Source: Syntrophaceae bacterium UBA2251 (lineage in GTDB: Bacteria; Desulfobacterota; Syntrophia; Syntrophales; UBA2251). From it: DNA of 29,562 nucleotides. The DNA lies in assembly GCA_002347815.1 (NCBI GenBank), contig DDXV01000008.1:235-29796 (forward strand). The letters are read 5' to 3'. A program made the translations under genes and the position numbers. Below the pieces are notes generated by a model. The model was not told the origin of the DNA and did not search any database. It was given only the letters and a program-made list of their open reading frames with translations. Shown in pieces: positions 23,654 through 29,562 of the stretch (the stretch's first letter is position 1; each line of letters starts with the position of its first letter).

Positions 23654-24685
23654 TCAGAGAGACGGGGCGGTCCTTTTTGAACCGGTCGCGGGATGGCGCG
23701 CGAGGGCCGAGGCGACGATCCGCTCGATCAGCGTCTGGTAGGTCATGCCGGCCAGCCCGCAGAGGATGGGAAGGTCCGAATAGCCGGGCCGCAGCCCGGC
23801 CAGGGGGTTGACCTCGATGAAGTTCGGGTTTCCGCGCGCATCCGAACGGAGATCGACCCGTCCCGCATCCCGACAGCCCAGGACCCGCCAGGCCGCGAGC
23901 GCAACCTCCCCGGCGGCGTCCGCCTCCTTGTCCCCCGCCAGACGGTAAACCACCCGGTCCTCCCAGTGTTCCTTGTTGGCGAAGGAATAGACATCCCCTT
24001 CGGCCTGCGGCAGCCACTGCACTTCCATAACCCCGACGACCTCCGCGGTCCGTCCCGTGCCGATGATCCCGACGGTGAACTCGCGGCCGGGCAGAAATTC
24101 CTCGACCAGGACCGGCTGGTGAAAATTTCCCAGCAGGGCCCGGCAGACGCGCGCGAGCGCATCGGGTGAGAGCACCTTCGACGCCCCCGTCACCCCCTTG
24201 CCCGTGCCTTCGGCGACGGGTTTGGCGAACAGGGGAAAAGACAGGTTCTGCGCGGCGAGGTCCGCGGGGGTGTCGATGACAACGAACGCCGGCGTGGGGA
24301 TCCCGCGATCGCGGAGGATGTGCTTCGTCAGGCCTTTGTGGAGGGTCAGGGCCATCACGAGCGCATCGGAGAACGTATAGGGGATGCCATAGGCCTCGAG
24401 CAGCGCGGGCACCTGGGCCTCGCGTCCGAACCCGTGCCGTCCTTCGGCGATGTTGAACACCAGATCCCAGCGGTCGCCGTCCGCCAGGCGGCGCACCAGG
24501 GATTTCAGGGAGCCGATCCGGTCCACCCCGTGGCCGGCAATTTCAAGCGCGTCCGCCAGCGCCCGGATCGTTTCGGGGTGGTCGAATTCCGCCGTTTCCT
24601 CGTCGCCGCACCCTTGGGCGAGATAGTCTTCCCGGAGGTCGTAGGTCATCCCGATCCGCAGGCCGGATGCCGTCGCCGCGGCCAT
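23654..24685 (-). CDS. D-Ala-D-Ala-ligase-like ATP-grasp enzyme
   Basis: The 343-residue protein has an ATP-grasp architecture like D-alanine-D-alanine ligase. The N-terminal region has DLVFNIAEGRHGFGREAQ near 74, matching the Ddl substrate-domain signature. ATP-binding strands FPLFAKPVAEGTGKGV (near 170) and VLVEEFLPGREFTVGIIG (near 212) follow, and the metal site is in VDLRSDARGNPNFIEVNPLAGL near 285. Such enzymes form amide bonds via an acyl phosphate. Context argues against peptidoglycan: it lies 46 bases after a lysine 2,3-aminomutase gene on the same strand, with GGAGG six bases before ATG 24685. Ligation of beta-lysine or a derived peptide is therefore an attractive inference; the acceptor is unknown. 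Confidence 0.88.
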   Translation of the reverse strand: MAAATASGLRIGMTYDLREDYLAQGCGDEETAEFDHPETIRALADALEIAGHGVDRIGSLKSLVRRLADGDRWDLVFNIAEGRHGFGREAQVPALLEAYGIPYTFSDALVMALTLHKGLTKHILRDRGIPTPAFVVIDTPADLAAQNLSFPLFAKPVAEGTGKGVTGASKVLSPDALARVCRALLGNFHQPVLVEEFLPGREFTVGIIGTGRTAEVVGVMEVQWLPQAEGDVYSFANKEHWEDRVVYRLAGDKEADAAGEVALAAWRVLGCRDAGRVDLRSDARGNPNFIEVNPLAGLRPGYSDLPILCGLAGMTYQTLIERIVASALARHPATGSKRTAPSL

Positions 24686-24731
24686 CAGCGGCCTCCGCCC
24701 GCGGGATGGAAATGGGGAGCGGGACGGGGAT

Positions 24732-26033
24732 TCAATGGATGTCCCACCCGGAGACCGGATGATCCGGATAGCGGTAAACCTGCCCCAGATAATTCTTGAG
24801 CAGGAGGTCGTCTCCCTGTCGGCCCAGGCAGTGGCGGGGCAGGAGGGGCACCTTGCCGCCGCCGCCGGGGGCGTCGATCACATAGGTCGGCACGGCGTAG
24901 CCCGTCGTGTGTCCGCGGAGGCTTTCGATGATCTCCAGCCCTTTGGCCACCGGCGTCCGGAAATGGGACGACCCGGGGATGGGATCGCACTGATAGAGAT
25001 AGTAGGGCTTCACGCGCAGGTGAAGCAGGCCCTGGAACATCGTTTTCATCGTGGCCGGGTCGTCGTTGATGCCGGACAGAAGGACGGTCTGGCTGCCCAG
25101 GGGGATACCGGCGTTCGCCAGCCGGGCGCAGGCTCGGCCCATCTCCGGTGTCAGCTCTTCCGGATGGGTCACGTGAAGGCTCATCCAGAGGGGGTGAAAC
25201 TTCTTCAACACGGCGACGAGTGCGGGGGTGATCCGCTGCGGCATCACCACGGGGGCCTTGGTGCCGATACGGATCATCTCCACATGAGGGATCCGGTGCA
25301 GCTCGGCCAGCAGCCACGCCAGTTTTTCGTCCGTCAGGGTCAGGGGATCTCCGCCGGACAGGAGCACGTCCCGGACCTCGGCATGGGAACGGATGTAGGC
25401 CAGGCCTTCGCCCCACTGATCATGAGAGAATCCGTATTTCGCGGTCCCCACCATTCGCGAGCGCGTGCAGTAGCGGCAATAGGTGGAGCACAGGCCGGTC
25501 ACCAGGAAAAGCACGCGATCCGGATAGCGGTGCACAATGCCGGGGACGGGGCTGTCGCGCTCCTCCTCCAGGGGATCCTCGGCTTCCCCCGCCGTTCGCA
25601 GAAACTCGTCATTGGTGGGGATCACGGTGCGGCGCAAGGGCTGTTGCGGGTTGTCGGCGTCGAGCAGGCTGGCATAGTACGGCGTGACCGCAACCGGCAG
25701 GAGTCCGGCATGACGGGAGATGGCGCTCTTTTCGTCTTCGGTCAGCCGCAGCACGCGATCGAGAACGTCGGCGGTGCCCATCCGATTTCGGAACTGCCAA
25801 TTCCAGTTATTCCAGTCCGCCGGGGTGGCCTCGGGAAAGAACCGTCGCCGGAACAGTCGCCCACGGGACCCGGCCAGGCCGTCATTGCCTTTCCGGGCGG
25901 CGGGATTGGGCGGATCCGGCATCGCCCTTGCACCGGTCCATGCCGGATTCAGGCCCGGTTCCGCTGCGGAAAACGCCGTCGTCAAGGGACCGGGAGGCTC
26001 AACCTCCTCACCGACCAGTGCTTCAATCTCCAT
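24732..26033 (-). CDS. kamA: Lysine 2,3-aminomutase (KamA-family radical SAM)
   Basis: The enzyme converts L-lysine to L-beta-lysine using SAM, a [4Fe-4S] cluster and PLP. The 433-residue protein carries CSTYCRYC (C182, C186, C189) for the cluster and LLSGGDPL near 224 for SAM. PGGGGK holds the PLP lysine at K394. The two aspartates that in clostridial aminomutase contact the lysine side-chain amine are both present, D350 in YLYQCDP and D387 in VIDAPGG, supporting lysine rather than glutamate as substrate. A Pro/Ala-rich extension of about 65 residues precedes the conserved DWNNWNWQ. ATG 26033 is preferred because AAGGAGG lies eight bases upstream; ATG 26051 is possible. It sits between an OB-like small gene and an ATP-grasp ligase. 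Confidence 0.93.
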   Translation of the reverse strand: MEIEALVGEEVEPPGPLTTAFSAAEPGLNPAWTGARAMPDPPNPAARKGNDGLAGSRGRLFRRRFFPEATPADWNNWNWQFRNRMGTADVLDRVLRLTEDEKSAISRHAGLLPVAVTPYYASLLDADNPQQPLRRTVIPTNDEFLRTAGEAEDPLEEERDSPVPGIVHRYPDRVLFLVTGLCSTYCRYCTRSRMVGTAKYGFSHDQWGEGLAYIRSHAEVRDVLLSGGDPLTLTDEKLAWLLAELHRIPHVEMIRIGTKAPVVMPQRITPALVAVLKKFHPLWMSLHVTHPEELTPEMGRACARLANAGIPLGSQTVLLSGINDDPATMKTMFQGLLHLRVKPYYLYQCDPIPGSSHFRTPVAKGLEIIESLRGHTTGYAVPTYVIDAPGGGGKVPLLPRHCLGRQGDDLLLKNYLGQVYRYPDHPVSGWDIH

Positions 26034-26076
26034 GCCGCCTGCCTCCTTCATCCTGGCCTTTATCCCGACCGCCTGT

Positions 26077-26328
26077 TCACGATTTGACGGTATACCGCTT
26101 CACCCGGATGGTCATCCGGCCGTCTTCATCCGTACCGACCACCCCCTCCGCCTCGATGGGCTCCTGGAGGAACTTCAGCAGCTCTCCACCCTTGCGGTTG
26201 CGCGCGATGAAATATTCCTCCTCACGGGCAGTAGCGATGGCAGCAGCAACGACGCGATCACCCTTCCAATCCACGGGGATGATGATCCCCGTGACGGTGA
26301 CAAGATTTTCGCCTTTCTTGCAGGCCAT
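26077..26328 (-). CDS. Small OB-fold-like protein, function unknown
   Basis: The 83-residue protein is unrecognised at family level. It alternates beta strands in an OB-like order: LVTVTGIIIPVDW, then AAIATAREEEYFIA, a short helix GGELLKFL, EAEGVVGTD and RMTIRVKRYTV. Comparable short stand-alone OB proteins occur in Deltaproteobacteria-type genomes. The start at 26328 has GGGAG eight bases upstream; ATG 26343 in the same frame lacks a site. It is the first gene of the operon and lies 43 bases before kamA, so it may bind the product, a nucleic acid or a carrier. This is inference only. Confidence 0.65.
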   Translation of the reverse strand: MACKKGENLVTVTGIIIPVDWKGDRVVAAAIATAREEEYFIARNRKGGELLKFLQEPIEAEGVVGTDEDGRMTIRVKRYTVKS

Positions 26329-26545
26329 AGGTCCGACTCCCATTTCGATTCGTCATGTGTAGATCCGTCCTCAGGCTACTGAAAGAATCGTGCCAGACAG
26401 GAACCGGCGGGTCCGCAGGTGCGCCCCTCGGGACCGGGCCCGGCGGAAGGCGTTGCGGGATGCCGACTCTAGCGGGAGTGCCGCCGGACAAAACGCACAT
26501 CTCCAAAGAGGGTGAGGCCCGAACGTGGGCCAGATGCCCCTTAGA

Positions 26546-26566
26546 ATCGGAATTGCTAATTCCGAT
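26546..26566. promoter_or_regulatory. Operator-like perfect dyad
   Basis: ATCGGAATT (26546-26554) and AATTCCGAT (26558-26566) are exact inverted copies around a three-base centre. The A+T-rich site stands out in a G+C-rich gap and lies about 220 bases before the OB/kamA operon and 155 before mutM. It looks like a dimeric regulator site rather than a terminator, because no T run follows in either direction. Confidence 0.5.
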
Positions 26567-26666
26567 CATTCAGATTCAAGAACTTTCTGTTCCGATCTAA
26601 GGCGTGTCTCGCCGCTCTCGGGGGATCACGACGCGCGGCCGGAAACCGGCGCGGCAGAAAATCCCC

Positions 26667-26697
26667 TTGACTTCGCGTGACAGCGGGGCATTAGAAT
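26667..26697 (+). promoter_or_regulatory. Possible promoter of mutM
   Basis: TTGACT (26667-26672) and TAGAAT (26692-26697) are 19 bases apart, slightly wide. The mutM ribosome site AGAGGA (26709-26714) follows. Confidence 0.45.
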
Positions 26698-26720
26698 GCA
26701 GTCAAAAAAGAGGATTGCTC

Positions 26721-27506
26721 ATGCCGGAATTGCCAGAAGTCGAGACCCTCCGACGCCAGCTGAGCCCGTTGCTTGCCGGGGAGACCATCCGGGGGCTGGA
26801 GATCCTGGACGAAAAGCTGCGGGGGATACGCGATCCGGCGGGGAAGACCATCCTGGCCTTGAGCCGGCGGGGCAAGTCTCTGGAGTTCCATCTCGACGAC
26901 GGGGCGACGCTGGTGCTGCACCTGCGGATGTCGGGGCGTCTCCGCTGGCTGACCGGACCGGGGGTATTCCCCCATACGCGCTTCAGGTTCTCGTTCGATT
27001 CCGGCCGGCTGATCGGCATCGACCCGCGCCGGTTTGCGACCCTCGGGAGACTCCCCGAGCGCCCAGCGCCGGCCCCGATCGCGGATCCGTCGCAATCCAT
27101 CCCCGCCGGGAAATTGATGGCCATCGCCGGCGGCCGGCGCCTGCCTGTCAAATCCTTCCTGTTGGATCAGCGTCTCGTCGCCGGCATCGGCAACATCTAC
27201 GCCTGTGAAATTCTGCACGCAGCGGGGATTCATCCCGGGAAGCCGTCGGGATCGCTGACCAAGGGGGAGTGGATCGGGATCGCGACGGCCACGAAGGCGA
27301 TCCTGCGCGACGCCGTCACCTGCCGGGGCACGTCCATTTCCGACTGGCGCGACCTGTTCGGCCGACCGGGCGTCTACCAGCATCGCCTGACGGTCTACGG
27401 AAAGGCGGGAGAGGCCTGTCCCCGGTGCGCCGCAACGGTGGTCCGCATCCGTCTGGGCGGACGGGGAACCTACTTCTGCCCGATCTGCCAGACGCCGCCC
27501 CGCTGA
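26721..27506 (+). CDS. mutM: Formamidopyrimidine-DNA glycosylase
   Basis: This base-excision enzyme removes 8-oxoguanine and related lesions and cuts the abasic site. The 261-residue protein begins MPELPEVETLRR: after removal of Met, Pro2 is the Schiff-base nucleophile and Glu3 assists. K52 (RRGKSLEF) and the VAGIGNIYACEILHAAGI helix-two-turn-helix near 153 are as in the family. The C-terminal zinc finger has C233, C236, C253 and C256. ATG 26721 has AGAGGA six bases upstream and is fixed by the required N-terminal proline. It seems to be monocistronic; the next gene reads the other way. Confidence 0.97.
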   Translation: MPELPEVETLRRQLSPLLAGETIRGLEILDEKLRGIRDPAGKTILALSRRGKSLEFHLDDGATLVLHLRMSGRLRWLTGPGVFPHTRFRFSFDSGRLIGIDPRRFATLGRLPERPAPAPIADPSQSIPAGKLMAIAGGRRLPVKSFLLDQRLVAGIGNIYACEILHAAGIHPGKPSGSLTKGEWIGIATATKAILRDAVTCRGTSISDWRDLFGRPGVYQHRLTVYGKAGEACPRCAATVVRIRLGGRGTYFCPICQTPPR

Positions 27507-27692
27507 AGAACTGCGGGCGAGTCCTGTCCCACCGCCTTGAAGACGATGAGCGCCGGAGCTGTCCCCGCCCGAATCCCATGCCGACCGGAGCGGCGCTGAT
27601 CGGGAGGATGGTTTCCTCACGGATGTACATGGGCAAGCCGCTGCCGAACGGATGCATCGTGAGACCGAGGGGGCGCGGCACGTGGCGGGAGC

Positions 27693-28607
27693 CTATTTCG
27701 CCATTTCGTTGCAATGGTTGCAGTGCTCCATCGGTCCGGCAGAGGCGGACAGAATCTGGAGCGTCGTATGGCGGATCTCGTGCTTGTGCTTCAACATCTC
27801 CTGGGCCGAGCGAAGGATGGCTTCGTGGTCCGGTGAATCCTCAGCGGATACGAGATGCGCGGAGAGCAGTTTTTGATCGGTTCCGGTCTGCCAGATGTGG
27901 AGATCGTTGACCGCCACCACGGACGGAATGGCCAGCAGGTCGTTTCGGACCTGCACGAAGTCGATGCCGGGCGGCACGGCGTCGAGGAGGGTATCGACCG
28001 TTCGTCTGACGATCTTGTATATTTCGCGAGCGATGAAAACGCAGATCACGAGCGAGATGAGGGGGTCCACCCAATGCCAGCCAAAGAGGATGATCACGAG
28101 TGCGCCGGCGATCACCCCGAGCGAAAACAGGGCGTCCTGGAGCGAATGCAGCCAGGCGCTCTTCATGTTGAAGTTCCGGGACGAGACTTTCTGCAGGAGC
28201 AGCGTGGCCGCCCCGTTTCCGACGAAAGCGATCACGGCGACCCACAACATTGCCCGGCCGGGAACGTCCGCCGGCACGATGAAGCGTTTAAGGGTTTCCC
28301 AAAAGACAAAGGCGATAACGATCGACAGGACGATGCTGTTGACGAAGGCGGCGATGAACTCGATCTTCCGGTAGCCGTAGGTCTTTCTCTCATTGGGCGG
28401 CCGGCGGGAGACCTTTTCCGCCCAGTAGCTGAAGCCCATGGCCGCGATGTCGCTCAGGTTGTGGGCCGCATCCGAAATCAGCGCCATGCTCTGGATCAGC
28501 AGGCCGAAAACCATTTCAAAAATGACGATCCCGCCGTTGATCGCGATGGCGAACATCAGGTTTTTAAGCGACTCAGGCGGTTGTCCATGGTTGTGGTCGT
28601 GTTCCAT
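27693..28607 (-). CDS. CDF-family zinc/cadmium exporter
   Basis: The 304-residue protein is a six-helix cation diffusion facilitator that exchanges cytoplasmic Zn or Cd for protons. The metal site is of the His/Asp pattern: H49 and D53 (SDAAHNLSD) in helix 2, H154 and D158 (LHSLQD) in helix 5, which fits zinc/cadmium transport. The N-terminus is His-rich (MEHDHNHG), and the cytoplasmic C-terminal domain (from about 205) has NDLHIW. It ends MEHCNHCNEMAK, a short Cys/His tail that could bind metal. ATG 28607 overlaps the stop of a 55-codon radical-SAM stub in a TGATG junction, and no strong ribosome site is seen, which suggests coupled translation. The arsenite exporter gene lies upstream. Confidence 0.93.
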   Translation of the reverse strand: MEHDHNHGQPPESLKNLMFAIAINGGIVIFEMVFGLLIQSMALISDAAHNLSDIAAMGFSYWAEKVSRRPPNERKTYGYRKIEFIAAFVNSIVLSIVIAFVFWETLKRFIVPADVPGRAMLWVAVIAFVGNGAATLLLQKVSSRNFNMKSAWLHSLQDALFSLGVIAGALVIILFGWHWVDPLISLVICVFIAREIYKIVRRTVDTLLDAVPPGIDFVQVRNDLLAIPSVVAVNDLHIWQTGTDQKLLSAHLVSAEDSPDHEAILRSAQEMLKHKHEIRHTTLQILSASAGPMEHCNHCNEMAK

Positions 28608-28774
28608 CAGAAGTTGCCCGAAGAGACAGGGGCCGCCGATGCAAACGGGCCCCAGAGCGCCGAAGGAGTGCGAACCGGACCGGTCCCCGCAGACCTGACA
28701 CGGCGAATGCAGGTCACGCAGGCCAGGTTGCAACGGTTGGTCGGTTCAACATCGATTTTGTTCAGTTCATCCAT
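28607..28774 (-). pseudogene. Truncated radical SAM protein (N-terminal stub)
   Basis: This 55-codon frame starts MDELNKIDVEPTNRCN and then LACVTCIRR, giving a canonical CX3CX2C radical SAM cluster motif (C15, C19, C22) at the position typical of SPASM-type radical SAM enzymes. After about residue 26 the sequence is no longer family-like and stops at 28607. A shifted frame over the same DNA reads PCQVCGDRSGSHSFGALGPVCIGGPC, cysteine-rich and possibly the old C-terminus. An internal deletion with frame change would explain both. Intact enzymes have roughly 300-400 residues, so it cannot be a full radical SAM enzyme. Its stop overlaps the CDF start (TGATG). It may still be translated as a leader. 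Confidence 0.7.
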
Positions 28775-28831
28775 GGACTCGATCACAAATCCGCCCGATG
28801 CCCCTTCCGCCAGTCCTGTATGCGAGGCTCT

Positions 28832-28876
28832 CCTTGCCTTGCCTTGCCTTGCCTTGCCTTGCCTTGCCTTACCTTG
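28832..28876. repeat. Pentanucleotide microsatellite (CCTTG)n
   Basis: Seven perfect CCTTG units (28832-28866) are followed by CCTTA and one more CCTTG. On the coding strand of acr3 this is CAAGG/TAAGG, and the variant unit supplies the TAA stop codon of that gene. Such short tandem repeats can change length by slippage. Confidence 0.95.
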
Positions 28877-29562
28877 ACAGGGATTCCTGCCCCGGGAAGT
28901 ATTTGCGCTTGAACTTCAGAGCCACGTTGACGAGCAGGATCAAGACGGGCACCTCCAGCAACGGCCCGATCACCGTGGCAAAGGCTTGACCGGAATGGAT
29001 GCCGAAGATGGCGATGGCCACGGCGATGGCCAGCTCGAAATCGTTGGAGGCCGCCGTGAAGGAGACGGCCGTCGTCTGGGCGTAGTTTCCGCCGATCTTC
29101 CGAATGACGAAGAAGGTTGTGAACCACATGATGAGGAAATACAGGAGCATGGGAATCGCCACGATGACCACGTCCCACGGCGCGGCGATGATCTTGTTCC
29201 CCTGCGTGGAGAACATGACCACGATTGTGAAGAGGAGCGCCACCAGCGTCAGCGGGCTGATCTTCGGCATGAAGACGCCGGCGAACCAGGCCTCCCCCTT
29301 GACGGCGATCAGGCCGTAACGGGTGACGAGGCCCGCCAGGAAGGGGATGCCCAGATAGACAAAGACGGTCTTCGCCGATTCCGCCATGGACACGTTGATG
29401 TCGAGGCCTTCCGCGAGTCCCAGCCAGTTGAGCATCAGCGTGATGAAAAAATAGATGTACACGGCGTAGAAGAGGACCTGGGCGATGGCGTTGAAGGCGA
29501 CGAGCCCCACGGCCAGTTCCCGGTCTCCGCCGGCCAGTTCGTTCCAGACGATGACCATGGCG
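28869..29562 (-). CDS. ACR3-family arsenite exporter, 5' end outside the window
   Basis: About 231 C-terminal residues of a ten-helix transporter are visible; the frame runs to the window edge, so the start is missing. Helices include VFLYAVYIYFFITLML-like segments (AIAQVLFYAVYIYFF), LTLVALLFTIVVMF and IVAIPMLLYFLIMWF. The family motif TAVSFTAASNDFELAIAVAIAIFGI contains the conserved SNDFELA. It ends with EVPVLILLVNVALKF and a short basic tail KRKYFPGQESLSR. ACR3 proteins expel As(III), sometimes Sb(III), using the proton gradient. The TAA stop sits inside the pentanucleotide repeat. With the downstream CDF exporter it forms a metal/metalloid resistance patch; arsenic regulator genes would be expected beyond the window. 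Confidence 0.94.
   Translation of the reverse strand, partial: AMVIVWNELAGGDRELAVGLVAFNAIAQVLFYAVYIYFFITLMLNWLGLAEGLDINVSMAESAKTVFVYLGIPFLAGLVTRYGLIAVKGEAWFAGVFMPKISPLTLVALLFTIVVMFSTQGNKIIAAPWDVVIVAIPMLLYFLIMWFTTFFVIRKIGGNYAQTTAVSFTAASNDFELAIAVAIAIFGIHSGQAFATVIGPLLEVPVLILLVNVALKFKRKYFPGQESLSR

Larger units (their letters stand above)
26329..26720. other. Divergent intergenic region, OB/kamA operon and mutM
   Basis: This 392-base gap separates the minus-strand OB/kamA/ATP-grasp operon from plus-strand mutM. I find no convincing gene in it. It holds a perfect 9-base dyad at 26546-26566, a candidate mutM promoter at 26667-26697, and on the minus strand only a weak TTGAAT (26579-26574) as a possible -35. 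Confidence 0.7.

Noticed and set aside
23642..23655. Terminator between the DHS-like gene and the ATP-grasp gene
   Set aside because: Only a five-base GAGAG/CTCTC stem with no T run on either side.
28832..28876. CRISPR-like repeat array
   Set aside because: The units are five bases, directly abutting and without spacers: a microsatellite, not a CRISPR.

Overview
This is a G+C-rich bacterial chromosomal window with dense, mostly housekeeping gene content. No tRNA, rRNA, CRISPR array or intact insertion sequence was seen. Three points suggest a Deltaproteobacterium-like organism (Desulfobacterota, perhaps a Syntrophales relative): the order tmk-holB-ricT-metG, the run xseA-xseB-ispA-dxs-tlyA-ispH, and the style of the proteins. 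The lineage is an inference from gene order and protein character, because no marker such as 16S rRNA is present.

Layout. Positions 1-3210 (+) hold the end of an RND efflux pump gene, its outer-membrane channel lipoprotein and a DUF374 acyltransferase. A broken short-chain dehydrogenase (-) follows. Next on + come a gluconeogenic pair (class I fructose-bisphosphatase and an unusually long class II aldolase), a four-S1-domain RpsA-like protein, and a divergent S-adenosylmethionine synthetase. That synthetase gene is preceded by a complete control region: sigma-70-type promoter, SAM-I riboswitch and intrinsic terminator. From 9.4 to 22.4 kb nearly everything is on -. This stretch holds an AbfB-domain remnant, metG-ricT-holB-tmk, a small ferredoxin missed by length cut-offs, an Nfu-type Fe-S scaffold, a lipoprotein, and a tightly packed isoprenoid/exonuclease operon read xseA, xseB, ispA, dxs, tlyA, ispH-ubiA fusion, lipoprotein.

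From 22.6 kb there is a deoxyhypusine-synthase-like gene (+). Facing it is a - strand operon of an OB-fold-like small protein, a lysine 2,3-aminomutase and an ATP-grasp ligase. mutM (+) follows. The last part (-) holds an ACR3 arsenite exporter running off the window, a (CCTTG)n microsatellite at its stop codon, a 55-codon radical-SAM stub, and a CDF zinc/cadmium exporter whose start overlaps the stub's stop.

How the genes work together. Dxs makes the first committed precursor of the MEP pathway and IspH catalyses its last step. IspA then condenses the C5 units, and the UbiA-like domain fused to IspH would normally act on prenyl diphosphates, so one operon spans both ends of the pathway plus chain elongation. 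The aminomutase operon suggests production of beta-lysine and its ligation to an unknown partner. The most unusual items are the IspH-UbiA fusion with a lost first Asp-rich motif, the aminomutase/ATP-grasp/OB operon beside a DHS-like gene with a changed active site, and several gene remnants (SDR, radical SAM, AbfB).
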